Shown piece after piece: positions 19,077-25,816 of a stretch of 64,000 nt of DNA. Below the pieces are notes generated by a model. That model worked only from the letters and a program-made list of their open reading frames with translations. It searched no databases and had not been told where the DNA came from. The stretch spans positions 2,207,001 through 2,271,000 of the forward strand of contig NZ_CP107558.1 in assembly GCF_026427715.1 (NCBI RefSeq), in the 5' to 3' direction. The position numbers and the translations under genes are program-made. The stretch comes from Methylocystis sp. MJC1 (lineage in GTDB: Bacteria > Pseudomonadota > Alphaproteobacteria > Rhizobiales > Beijerinckiaceae). Position 1 is the first letter of the stretch; each line of letters opens with the position of its first letter.

Positions 19077-19154
19077 GATCGGGCGGAACCGCCCGATCGA
19101 CAAGAAAATCGCGCTTTATCGAGATGTCGGAGCAAGTTCTCAGGAGCTTGCTCC
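19077..19154 (+). other. Two stem-loops between nifB and fdxN
   Basis: GATCGGGCGG-AA-CCGCCCGATC (19077-19098) and GGAGCAAG...CTTGCTCC (about 19130-19153) are hairpins without T-runs. In an operon such structures usually affect processing or stability of the message; that role is inferred. Confidence 0.55.
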
Positions 19155-19179
19155 GAAGCCAAGCAAAGGAGCTCAGGTC

Positions 19180-19404
19180 ATGACTTACAAGATTGTCGCT
19201 TCTCAATGCACGTCGTGCTCGGCTTGCGAGGCGGAATGTCCGAATGTCGCCATCTCCGAGAAGAACGGCACCTTCGTGATCAATCCGAAAAAATGCACGG
19301 AATGCATCGGCTATTTCGACATTCCGCAATGCGTCGCGGTTTGCCCGGTGGACGACACCTGCGTCATCGACAACTCCCTCCCCCGCTACCAGCCGAGCGC
19401 CTAA
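19180..19404 (+). CDS. fdxN: 2[4Fe-4S] ferredoxin FdxN
   Basis: The 74-residue protein carries two cluster motifs: [12 protein letters not shown], and C-x2-C followed by a longer loop ([18 protein letters not shown]), the asymmetric arrangement of FdxN and other nif ferredoxins. FdxN-type proteins supply electrons to NifB or nitrogenase. I start it at the ATG following GGAGCTCAGG. The frame is open far upstream but overlaps nifB there. Its TAA overlaps the next ATG. Confidence 0.93.
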   Translation: MTYKIVASQCTSCSACEAECPNVAISEKNGTFVINPKKCTECIGYFDIPQCVAVCPVDDTCVIDNSLPRYQPSA

Positions 19405-19748
19405 TGAATATCGAATTCACCCCCTCCGCTGAAAAGTTCATCCGCCGTCTGGTCATGTTCGACGGCGGGCCAGGCTATGGCCTTCGTCTCCTTGTTTCTC
19501 CGGGCGGCTGCTCGGGCATGTCGGCGGAGTTCTCCGTCGAGCCCACGCCCAAAGAAGGCGAGCAGGTCTTCCAGCACGCGCAGTTCAAGCTGTTCCTGCC
19601 TGCGCAGAGTCGTCTGCTGCTCGACGGCGTGACGATCGACTTCAAGGAGACCGCCACGTCGACGGGCTTCTCCTTCATAGACCCGAAGGCAAAGGCCTGC
19701 GGTTGCTCCTCCAAGAGCGAAGCGCCTGCCTTCGAGGAAACAGCGTGA
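19404..19748 (+). CDS. IscA/HesB-like Fe-S assembly protein in the nifB operon
   Basis: The 114-residue protein is of A-type carrier class (N-terminal IEFTPSAEKFIRRLV, then LLVSPGGCSGM). It ends with a CGCSSKS motif, giving the three conserved cysteines that bind iron or a [2Fe-2S]/[4Fe-4S] cluster. The start overlaps the fdxN stop by one base. It probably passes clusters to NifB or the ferredoxins of this operon. A second member of the family precedes nifU at 36222, so the two are likely specialised. Confidence 0.85.
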   Translation: MNIEFTPSAEKFIRRLVMFDGGPGYGLRLLVSPGGCSGMSAEFSVEPTPKEGEQVFQHAQFKLFLPAQSRLLLDGVTIDFKETATSTGFSFIDPKAKACGCSSKSEAPAFEETA

Positions 19749-19757
19749 GATTGTGAC

Positions 19758-20291
19758 ATGACGCGTGACGCGGCAGTGCAAACAGGCGTGGCGGAGCAGG
19801 ATTTCCTTGCTTCCATCGTCCTCGGAGAGGGCCTTCCCGAAGAGGTCGAACGTCTGCTGCACGCCGCGGCCTTATCCTACGATCAGGATGATGTGGCGCA
19901 TAAATATCTGATGGAGGCGCGCGCTCTCGCGCCGACCCATCCCGCCACGCTGATCGGCCTCTACCGCTTCTACTTCTACAAGGGCCGCCTCAGGGAGTGC
20001 CTCGGCGTCGCCGAGTCCTGTCTGACACGCGCCGCGATCGATAATTCGCTGCCGCTCAACTGGCGGCACGTCACGCCGCAAGACGCCGCCTTCGGCGACT
20101 TCGACGCCATCGCCCCGCGCTTCTTCATGTTCTCGCTGAAAGGCTACGCCTATCTCAGCATGCGCCTCGGCGATTTTGAGGAAAGCGCCGCTGCGATCGA
20201 CAAGCTCCTGGAGCTCGACCCCGCCGACAAGATCGGCGCGAAGGTTCTGCTCGGCGTTCTCGAACGCAGAGGGCTCGAAGATGTCGACTGA
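19758..20291 (+). CDS. Nif-associated TPR-like helical protein
   Basis: The 177-residue protein has paired helices of tetratricopeptide type: residues around DVAHKYLMEARALAPTHPAT, YRFYFYKGRLRECLGVAE, and the C-terminal FEESAAAIDKLLELDPADK. It probably acts as a protein-protein scaffold. Proteins of this kind occur in nif clusters of Azotobacter and alphaproteobacteria next to the LRV protein, but their role is not established. Its end overlaps the following gene by 11 bases, implying tight coupling with that Fe-S protein. Confidence 0.7.
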   Translation: MTRDAAVQTGVAEQDFLASIVLGEGLPEEVERLLHAAALSYDQDDVAHKYLMEARALAPTHPATLIGLYRFYFYKGRLRECLGVAESCLTRAAIDNSLPLNWRHVTPQDAAFGDFDAIAPRFFMFSLKGYAYLSMRLGDFEESAAAIDKLLELDPADKIGAKVLLGVLERRGLEDVD

Positions 20292-21081
20292 CGATATCGA
20301 CGAAGCGATCGACTGGCAGGGAAACGCCGTCGATTGCGCGATCTGCGACCATCAGGATCGCTTGAACGCCGAACGCTGCAAGCCGCTGCGCGCCTGCGTG
20401 CATGATCGCTATGCCCGGCGCATCGACCGCTTCTTCGACTGGAACCCCGATCTCGCGCGCAATTATCTCACGCATGGCTATTTTGAAGTGCGCGCCTGCG
20501 CGTCGAAAGCGGCGGAAATCTTTCTGCTGCCGGCGATGCTCGACGACCCGGAGGAGGCCGTTCGCTGGAGCGCCGCGCGGCGCCTCCCCAGCCGCTACAT
20601 ACTGCGCCTGCGCAACGACCCGCACCGGGAGGTGCGCATCCGCATCGCGCTCCGGCTTGAAGGCACCGACCTTCTGCCGATGATCAGCGACGAGGATTAC
20701 GCGGTACGGCAGGCCGTCGCGAAAAAGCTGCCCCCGGACCTTCTTGTTCTGATGATCAATGACGAAGACGCAGGCGTGCGCCGCGTCATTGCAAGCCGTA
20801 TCGCACAAGAAGCATTGATGCGCCTGACGAGAGATCGCGATCCGGTCGTGCGTCTCGAAGCCGCCAAGCGCCTCGACTCCGCCGATCTCGAAACGCTGAT
20901 CAAAGACCCGGATTGGCGTATTCGCTACGAAGTGGCGCAAAGGGCCGCCGTCGAATTTATCGGCTCTCTTGCCGACGACGAAGATCCACTCGTGCGCGAA
21001 TGTGCAAGCGATAGGCGCAAGGCCGCCGGCTTGGACGCCTCTTCGAATGTCATCATGACGCAGAAGCGGAGCGATCAATGA
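20281..21081 (+). CDS. LRV (leucine-rich repeat variant) protein with N-terminal [4Fe-4S] domain
   Basis: The 266-residue protein begins with a cysteine cluster (CAICDH...CKPLRAC), the LRV Fe-S domain. It continues with about eight 24-residue alpha/3-10 repeats of the form D-x-VR-x-A-x-R-L (for example DPEEAVRWSAARRLP, DEDYAVRQAVAKKLP). The family's founding member is the LRV protein of the Azotobacter vinelandii nif region. Its function is unknown; the superhelix suggests a binding surface. It overlaps the TPR gene and ends in ATGA with nifZ. Confidence 0.85.
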   Translation: MSTDDIDEAIDWQGNAVDCAICDHQDRLNAERCKPLRACVHDRYARRIDRFFDWNPDLARNYLTHGYFEVRACASKAAEIFLLPAMLDDPEEAVRWSAARRLPSRYILRLRNDPHREVRIRIALRLEGTDLLPMISDEDYAVRQAVAKKLPPDLLVLMINDEDAGVRRVIASRIAQEALMRLTRDRDPVVRLEAAKRLDSADLETLIKDPDWRIRYEVAQRAAVEFIGSLADDEDPLVRECASDRRKAAGLDASSNVIMTQKRSDQ

Positions 21082-21371
21082 CCAATATCAGCAGAGACAG
21101 CGATCACGTCGAAGTCGATGGCCCGCCCTACTTCGATTACGGCGACAAGGTGCGCGCAAAACGCACGATCCGCAATGACGGAACCTTCCCTGGCAAGGAT
21201 ATCGGCGAAGTCCTCGCGAAGAAAGGCGAGATTGGCTACATCGTGAATATCGGCACCTTTCTGCAGCAGTTCTACATCTATGGCGTAGAATTTGAATCCA
21301 CCGGCAATCGCGTTGGTATGAAACGCAAAGAGCTGGAAATGGCCGAAATCGACGGAGAGAACGAGAAATGA
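21078..21371 (+). CDS. nifZ: NifZ
   Basis: The 97-residue protein carries the NifZ domain: FDYGDKVRAKRTIRNDGTFPG, then a GEIGYIVNIGTFLQQFYIYGVEF block. NifZ acts as a chaperone-like factor in P-cluster formation in NifDK. ATGA overlap with the LRV gene and again with a second nifZ. There is no fusion to another domain. Confidence 0.92.
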   Translation: MTNISRDSDHVEVDGPPYFDYGDKVRAKRTIRNDGTFPGKDIGEVLAKKGEIGYIVNIGTFLQQFYIYGVEFESTGNRVGMKRKELEMAEIDGENEK

Positions 21372-21595
21372 GCGCGAGATATGACTGGGGTCAACGCGTG
21401 CGCGCAACCACGGACCTCGTCAATGACGGCTCCTACCCGGATCGCGCCCAGGATGAGCTGCTGGTCAAGAATGGCGATCTCGGCGAGATCGTGAATGTCG
21501 GAACCCATGTCGATACGGAGATAGTCATCTATCTCGTCGAATTTTCACCGCAGCTCGTCATCGGCTGCCTCGAGGAAGAAATCGAACCTGCCTGA
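21368..21595 (+). CDS. Second, shorter NifZ-domain protein
   Basis: The 75-residue protein repeats the NifZ pattern (YDWGQRVRATTDLVNDGSYP, GDLGEIVNVGTHVDTEIVIYLVEF), with clear but low similarity to its neighbour and a shorter tail. It is probably an old tandem duplicate in which each copy keeps a single domain. Whether both act on the P-cluster or one has another target cannot be told from sequence. Confidence 0.88.
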   Translation: MSARYDWGQRVRATTDLVNDGSYPDRAQDELLVKNGDLGEIVNVGTHVDTEIVIYLVEFSPQLVIGCLEEEIEPA

Positions 21596-21643
21596 CACAG
21601 TCTGACTAATATATTTGCAACCCGCCAACGAAAGAGGCGCAAC

Positions 21644-21856
21644 GTGAAAGTCATGATCCGCAGAGACTCAGAAGGAAGCCTCTCGGCCTATGTTCCCAAG
21701 AAGGATCTCGAGGAACCGATCGTCGAGGTCGAGAGGCCCGAACTGTGGGGCGGTTCTGTCACGCTTGCGAATGGCTGGGTGCTTCAGCTTCCGGAAATGG
21801 CGGCCGGCACATCTCTCCCGATCACCGTAGAAGCAAAGAAGATCGGAGGAGAATAA
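21644..21856 (+). CDS. nifT: NifT/FixU protein
   Basis: The 70-residue protein matches NifT throughout: MKVMIRRDSEGSLSAYVPKK, LEEPIV, then a WGGSVTLANGWVLQLP strand pair. NifT is small, conserved in nif operons and dispensable under the conditions tested in Klebsiella; its role is unknown. An AAAGAGG ribosome site precedes the start. The next gene follows after a single base. Confidence 0.93.
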   Translation: MKVMIRRDSEGSLSAYVPKKDLEEPIVEVERPELWGGSVTLANGWVLQLPEMAAGTSLPITVEAKKIGGE

Positions 21857-21857
21857 C

Positions 21858-22130
21858 ATGACTCTCGCCCCTGCGCAGGTTGCACAAATTGACGCGGCGC
21901 TCGCGAAGGCCAGCGCCGACTCGCAGACGCTCGCGTCCATTCGCCAACTTGCGCCGGGGCTGATGGTCACGCGCTGCGACGCGCTTGACATGCGCGATGA
22001 AACGCCCTTCCGCACCTACGAGAACTGTTCGCTCTATCTCGTCGACGGGCGTGATCACTGCTGGAAAATCACTTTGGATCCGGGCTGCGCGACGGGCATC
22101 GCGCTGGCCCCCAATGGAGGCGCCGCATGA
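21858..22130 (+). CDS. Small nif-operon protein, DUF6129-like
   Basis: The 90-residue protein has an N-terminal helical half (APAQVAQIDAALAKASAD) and a C-terminal half with two cysteines (YENCSLYLVDGRDHCWKITL). It resembles the DUF6129 proteins found in nif operons; this name is from memory and needs a profile search. No function is known. The stop overlaps the start of the DegT-like gene (ATGA). Confidence 0.55.
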   Translation: MTLAPAQVAQIDAALAKASADSQTLASIRQLAPGLMVTRCDALDMRDETPFRTYENCSLYLVDGRDHCWKITLDPGCATGIALAPNGGAA

Positions 22131-23278
22131 AGACGACTCTTCTGCCTTTGAATGATCCGGATCTTGCGCAAACCGATCTCGAAGCAGTTCTCGGAGTTCT
22201 TCAATCCGCGCGCGTCTCGCAGGGCGACGTCGTCGACCAATTCGAGGAAGAGTTCGCCCGTTATGTCGGGCGAAAATATGCGGTCGCCGTTTCGAGCGGC
22301 ACGATCGGGCTGCTGCTGATCCTGCGCGCGATCGGCGTCGGCGCCGGCGACGAAGTCATCGCCTCGTCCTATTCCTTCCGCGAGACGACGCACGCCGTTG
22401 TGCTTGCGGGCGCCCGTCCTGTCTTCGCCGACATCGACTATTGGGCGGGAACGCTGGACCCGGAAAAAGCACGCAAGGCGATTACCGAAAAGACGCGCGC
22501 AATCATCGCCGACAATACCAACGGACATCCGGCTCCCTGGGCCCCGCTGCGCGAGATCGCGACCGCGCATAATCTTGCGCTCATCGAGGATTCGACCGAG
22601 GCGATCGGCTCGGTTTACCAAGGAAAGCTTGTCGGATCTTTCGGCGATTGCTCTTTGTTCGATTTCTCGCAGCCCGGCGGACTCATCTCCGGCGAAGGCG
22701 CAATGATCGTTACCGACAATGACGACACCGTCACCATGCTGCGCCGCTTGCGCAGCCGCAAGATCGAGGAGCGCTCCTCGGTTGTTCTCGGCGCCTGGGC
22801 GCCTTTGCAGGCGGGCCTTTCGGACATTGCCGCCGCGCTCGGCCTCGCGCAGCTGCGCCGCATCGAGCTGTTGCTGGCGCGCCGCAAGCGCGTAGAGCGT
22901 TACTTCCTCGAATATGTTCGTTCCTTCGAGGGCATCAAGGACCCTTACGTGGCGCCGGAGGTCGACCAAGTTCACTGGTTCCTCTATGTCGTGCATCTGG
23001 GGACGCGCTTCTCGCGCTCCAGCCGCGACGCAATCACCGACGATTTACGTCAAGAGAATATCGAAGCGACGGCCTATTCGAGCCCGCTTCATCTGCAACG
23101 CTACTACTTCGATCTCGGCTACCGGCGCGGTGATCTGTTCGTGACCGAAAAAGTCGCGGACCGCGCCGTCGCCCTGCCCTTCCATGCCCACCTCTCCGAA
23201 GACCAGGTCGCTTTCATCGTGGGCACGATGAAGGACGCGTCGATTAATATCGGCGCCGGAACCGCCATCTACCTTTAA
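22127..23278 (+). CDS. DegT/DnrJ/EryC1-family aminotransferase homologue lacking the PLP lysine
   Basis: The 383-residue protein shows the sugar-aminotransferase fold: AVAVSSGTIGLLLILRAIGV, GDEVIASSYSF, EDSTEAIGS with the pyridine-binding Asp155, and the GSFGD...GEGAMIVT block. In the family that block reads GD-x9-K, but here the tenth residue after GD is Gly184 (CSLFDFSQPGG) and no lysine is nearby. A normal transaminase reaction is therefore unlikely. It could bind PLP-type ligands non-covalently, or act as a dehydratase-like or structural protein. It overlaps DUF6129 upstream and sits among Fe-S and nif maturation genes, not sugar genes. Confidence 0.85.
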   Translation: MKTTLLPLNDPDLAQTDLEAVLGVLQSARVSQGDVVDQFEEEFARYVGRKYAVAVSSGTIGLLLILRAIGVGAGDEVIASSYSFRETTHAVVLAGARPVFADIDYWAGTLDPEKARKAITEKTRAIIADNTNGHPAPWAPLREIATAHNLALIEDSTEAIGSVYQGKLVGSFGDCSLFDFSQPGGLISGEGAMIVTDNDDTVTMLRRLRSRKIEERSSVVLGAWAPLQAGLSDIAAALGLAQLRRIELLLARRKRVERYFLEYVRSFEGIKDPYVAPEVDQVHWFLYVVHLGTRFSRSSRDAITDDLRQENIEATAYSSPLHLQRYYFDLGYRRGDLFVTEKVADRAVALPFHAHLSEDQVAFIVGTMKDASINIGAGTAIYL

Positions 23279-23316
23279 CGGCCCAAATCGGCCCCAACAC
23301 CAAGGAGCGTAACAAT

Positions 23317-23622
23317 ATGCCTACCGTGACCATTCTTCCCTCGGGCAAGACCGTTGAAGCCGCGACCGGCAGCCGTCTGCTCGACGCCATTCTCGCGGCA
23401 GGCGAACCGATCGTCAGCAAATGCGGCGGCGAGGCGAAATGCGGCGCATGCCATCTCTTCGTGCAGGAAGGCAGAAAGAGCCTGTCGAAGACCACGCGCG
23501 CGGAAAATGAAAAGCTCGACTCCATTGTTGGCGTCGGCTCGAAATCACGTCTCGCCTGTCAGGCCATGCTCGGCGCCGAAAATGTAACGGTGGAGTTGCT
23601 GGGCTTCGGCTCCGGCTTCTAG
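23317..23622 (+). CDS. [2Fe-2S] ferredoxin of plant/adrenodoxin-like fold
   Basis: The 101-residue protein carries CGGEAKCGAC and a distal LACQ, the C-x5-C-x2-C...C arrangement of [2Fe-2S] ferredoxins. The N-terminus is VTILPSGKTVEAATGSRLLDAI. It is a candidate electron donor in nitrogen fixation, or a protective Shethna-like protein; the sequence alone does not decide. AAGGAG precedes the start. It differs clearly from the two ferredoxins after fixX. Confidence 0.88.
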   Translation: MPTVTILPSGKTVEAATGSRLLDAILAAGEPIVSKCGGEAKCGACHLFVQEGRKSLSKTTRAENEKLDSIVGVGSKSRLACQAMLGAENVTVELLGFGSGF

Positions 23623-23641
23623 TCCGACAAAGGAGACAAAA

Positions 23642-23854
23642 ATGACAGACACAGTTCTGATCCACGTCCGTTTCAACAATGACGGCAGCGTGCTCGAGAT
23701 CCAAGATCGTCCGACGAGCCTCACGCCTGAGCAATGGTTCACGAAGCTCTCGGAGAAGGCTGCGAATAGCTTCCAGGCGCTCACGGGCGGTCGCGGCGTC
23801 TTTCGCGTGTCGTCCGACGACGTCACGGCGCTGAAGGCGGCCGTTCTGCAGTAA
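23642..23854 (+). CDS. Small nif-operon protein of unknown function
   Basis: The 70-residue protein has a compact beta-alpha-beta pattern (TVLIHVRFNNDGSVLEI, PEQWFTKLSEKAANSFQAL, GVFRVSSDDVTALKAA). There are no cysteines, membrane segments or signal. A good AAAGGAG ribosome site, operon spacing of 20 bases and normal codon use indicate a real gene. I do not recognise the family. It sits between a ferredoxin and the SIR2-like gene. Confidence 0.75.
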   Translation: MTDTVLIHVRFNNDGSVLEIQDRPTSLTPEQWFTKLSEKAANSFQALTGGRGVFRVSSDDVTALKAAVLQ

Positions 23855-23890
23855 GGCTCAACGTCGATCGCTTGGCGAGAGGATTTGAAG

Positions 23891-24775
23891 ATGCTCAGTG
23901 AAATCATACCGGCCTTTCGTCGAGGCGACGTGATTCCTTATCTGGGGCCGGGCGTGACCGGCCTCCCCGGGGAGGCGGCGCCACCGTCGCTTCCCGAAAT
24001 TCTTGTGCAGCAACTCGTCGCTGGCGCGACAGTGCCGCATAAAATCCGCAACAATCTCACTGCGGCTTCGCAATATATCGAGAATTTCAAACATCGCAAG
24101 ACGCTGACATGCCTGATGGCGAAGGCGTTCTCTGTCGAGTGTGAGCCGAGCGCATTCCACCAATGGCTCGCGACGCAGGAGCAGCTGCCGCTGATCGTGC
24201 ACGCCTGGTATGACGATCTCGTCGTCAAATCCATGGCCGGTCGTAGCGATTGGGGCCTCGTGCAGGGCGTGACGCAAAGCGAACATTTCGGCGATTGGGT
24301 GAATTGGTTCCGGGCCGACCTCTCTGCCGTGCCGACGAAGGAATTCATCCGCGACGGCTCCGGCGCCAAGGCTCCTGCGGAGGCGCCGGACGAGACGCTC
24401 AAATGGCGCACGCTTGTCTATGAGCCGCTTGGAGGGGTCACTCCCGCGTCGAACTTCATCATCTCTGACTCCGACTATGTCGAAGTGCTGACAGAAATCG
24501 ACATTCAAACGCCGATCCCGGACTCGGTGCAAACCATCCGCAAGGGACGCGGCTTTCTATTCCTCGGTTGCCGCTTCACTAATCAGCTCGAACGTAGCTT
24601 CGCGCGCCAGATCATGAAGCGCTCCTCGGACACGCATTGGGCGTTGATCGAGGGTGCGCTCACGCGCAATGAGGAAAAATTCCTGCGCGAGCAAAATATC
24701 CAGCGCATCGACGCGAAGCTTTCCGATTTTGTCGCCGAGCTGGCCCAATCCAACCTCGCCGCCGTCGCCGCTTGA
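23891..24775 (+). CDS. SIR2-like protein with degenerate active site
   Basis: The 294-residue protein starts at the ATG with GAGAGG seven bases upstream rather than the TTG two codons earlier. VIPYLGPGVTG near residues 14-24 fits the NAD-binding glycine loop of SIR2-like proteins. HAWYDDLVVK matches the family TTNYDDLLE strand, but Trp106 replaces the Asn. LVYEPLGGV...IISDSDY matches LxKLHG...I(T)xxDY, but Leu180 replaces the catalytic His. It may bind NAD or ADP-ribose without hydrolysing it. Its position in the nif operon, not next to defence genes, argues against a phage-defence role. Confidence 0.75.
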   Translation: MLSEIIPAFRRGDVIPYLGPGVTGLPGEAAPPSLPEILVQQLVAGATVPHKIRNNLTAASQYIENFKHRKTLTCLMAKAFSVECEPSAFHQWLATQEQLPLIVHAWYDDLVVKSMAGRSDWGLVQGVTQSEHFGDWVNWFRADLSAVPTKEFIRDGSGAKAPAEAPDETLKWRTLVYEPLGGVTPASNFIISDSDYVEVLTEIDIQTPIPDSVQTIRKGRGFLFLGCRFTNQLERSFARQIMKRSSDTHWALIEGALTRNEEKFLREQNIQRIDAKLSDFVAELAQSNLAAVAA

Positions 24776-24789
24776 GTGAAAGAGAGAGA

Positions 24790-25122
24790 ATGATCGAGGA
24801 TCTTCCCCAAGTCTTCAAATACCACGTTTTCACTTGCTTTCAGCAGCGCCCACCGGGACATCCGCGCGGCAGCTGCATGACCTCTGGGGGAAAGCCCTTG
24901 TGGGACCGCCTGCAGGCGAAACTCAATGTGCAGCCTAATCCGGATATTTCGGTGACGGCGACTGGTTGCCTGGGCTTCTGCCGCGCGGGTCCGCTGATGG
25001 TCGTCTATCCGGAGGGCGTCTGGTATACGCCGCGCACGGAAGCTGACATCGACGAAATCTTCCAATCGCATTTCCTTGAGGGCAAGCCGGTCGAACGGCT
25101 GATTATCGTGCCTCAACTCTGA
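24790..25122 (+). CDS. Thioredoxin-like [2Fe-2S] ferredoxin
   Basis: The 110-residue protein starts at the ATG after AGAGAGAG; an upstream TTG is less likely. It has the thioredoxin-like (2Fe-2S) pattern: HVFTCFQQRPPGHPRGSC at the N-terminus and ATGCLGFCRAGPLMVVYPEG, giving C-x12-C ... C-x3-C, as in the Clostridium/Azotobacter FeS-type ferredoxin and NuoE-like domains. Relatives include nif-linked ferredoxins of unknown partner. It is the last gene of the nifB operon, followed by a strong terminator. Confidence 0.9.
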   Translation: MIEDLPQVFKYHVFTCFQQRPPGHPRGSCMTSGGKPLWDRLQAKLNVQPNPDISVTATGCLGFCRAGPLMVVYPEGVWYTPRTEADIDEIFQSHFLEGKPVERLIIVPQL

Positions 25123-25141
25123 GAGCGATGTCACTCACAAG

Positions 25142-25171
25142 AAAGGCCGCCGGCAAAACCGGCGGCCTTTT
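25142..25171 (+). terminator. Terminator of the nifB operon
   Basis: AAAGGCCGCCGG and CCGGCGGCCTTTT form a 12-bp GC-rich stem with a 5-base loop and a T tract, about 20 bases after the last stop. Confidence 0.9.
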
Positions 25172-25220
25172 GCATTTGCGCCTTCGCGCCGCTGAGGAAC
25201 AACTCACCACCTTCGGCGAC

Positions 25221-25305
25221 CGTCCTTGCGCGGAGCGTAGCGACGAAGCAATCCAGCACCGTGGTCGCCGCTCTGGATTGCTTCGCTTCGCTCGCAATGA
25301 CGGAC
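25221..25305. repeat. Dispersed repeat, family B, copy 1
   Basis: Inverted arms GAGCGTAGCGACGAAGCAAT and ATTGCTTCGCTTCGCTCGCA flank a short GC-rich centre. Other copies lie at 45620-45857 (split), 49405-49473 and 52723-52807. Confidence 0.85.
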
Positions 25306-25380
25306 AGCGCTGCAACAGACACCGCCCGGCGGTCCTCGACCTCGACCTCCCGTAAAGGAGAGCTATCGGGCTTGCGCCGC

Positions 25381-25800
25381 TTACATCGGAACTTTGGACG
25401 GATTCCCTTCCGCGTCCTTGAAGGGAAACAGCCCTGACTGGAAACATTGAGTCATATGCTCGGCGCGCGCGATTGCAGCCGAGGCAAGCTCCTCGGGCAT
25501 CGTTTCCTTCGCGGCCTCGGTGAAAAGCGACAACCAGCGGGGAAATTGTTCGACTTCGATCGGCAGCTTCACATGAACGCCGAAGGGCGTGCCCTGATAG
25601 CGCGTCGTACCAAGCAGCGCATGCGACCAGAAATTCGAGACGATTTCCAAATGCGGCTCGAGCTCGGAGATGGTTTTGGCGAAGACCGGTCCAAGCAAGG
25701 GATCGGCGCCGCCTTTCTCATAGAAGCGCGCAACGCAGGCTCGGATTGCCGCTTCCGCCGCCGAATTGTCGTTTTTGGCCTCCTCAACCGCTGTTTCCAT
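25381..25800 (-). CDS. Group III truncated haemoglobin
   Basis: The 139-residue protein starts at the ATG with AGGAGG six bases upstream; an earlier in-frame start overlaps the neighbour. It shows the trHb3 pattern: RFYEKGGADPLLGPVF, then LEPHLEIVSNFWSHALLGT, RYQGTPFGVHVKLP with the likely proximal haem His, and FPRWLSLF. Such globins are linked to NO or low-oxygen metabolism. It is the second gene of a minus-strand pair facing nifH, 16 bases after the pseudo-receiver stop, so it is probably co-expressed with nitrogenase. Confidence 0.9.
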   Translation of the reverse strand: METAVEEAKNDNSAAEAAIRACVARFYEKGGADPLLGPVFAKTISELEPHLEIVSNFWSHALLGTTRYQGTPFGVHVKLPIEVEQFPRWLSLFTEAAKETMPEELASAAIARAEHMTQCFQSGLFPFKDAEGNPSKVPM

Positions 25801-25816
25801 TCTCGCCTCCTGTCGC

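Noticed and set aside
17307..19103. 598-codon minus-strand open frame opposite nifB
   Set aside because: It is antisense to nifB, with composition expected from codon-position bias in GC-rich DNA and no family resemblance. Similar long shadows lie opposite leuC, nifD, nifN and nifS/nifV (37848-39875).
23891..24775. SIR2-like gene as part of an anti-phage defence system
   Set aside because: No Argonaute, DSR or Thoeris partner is near, key residues are missing and the gene lies inside a nif operon.
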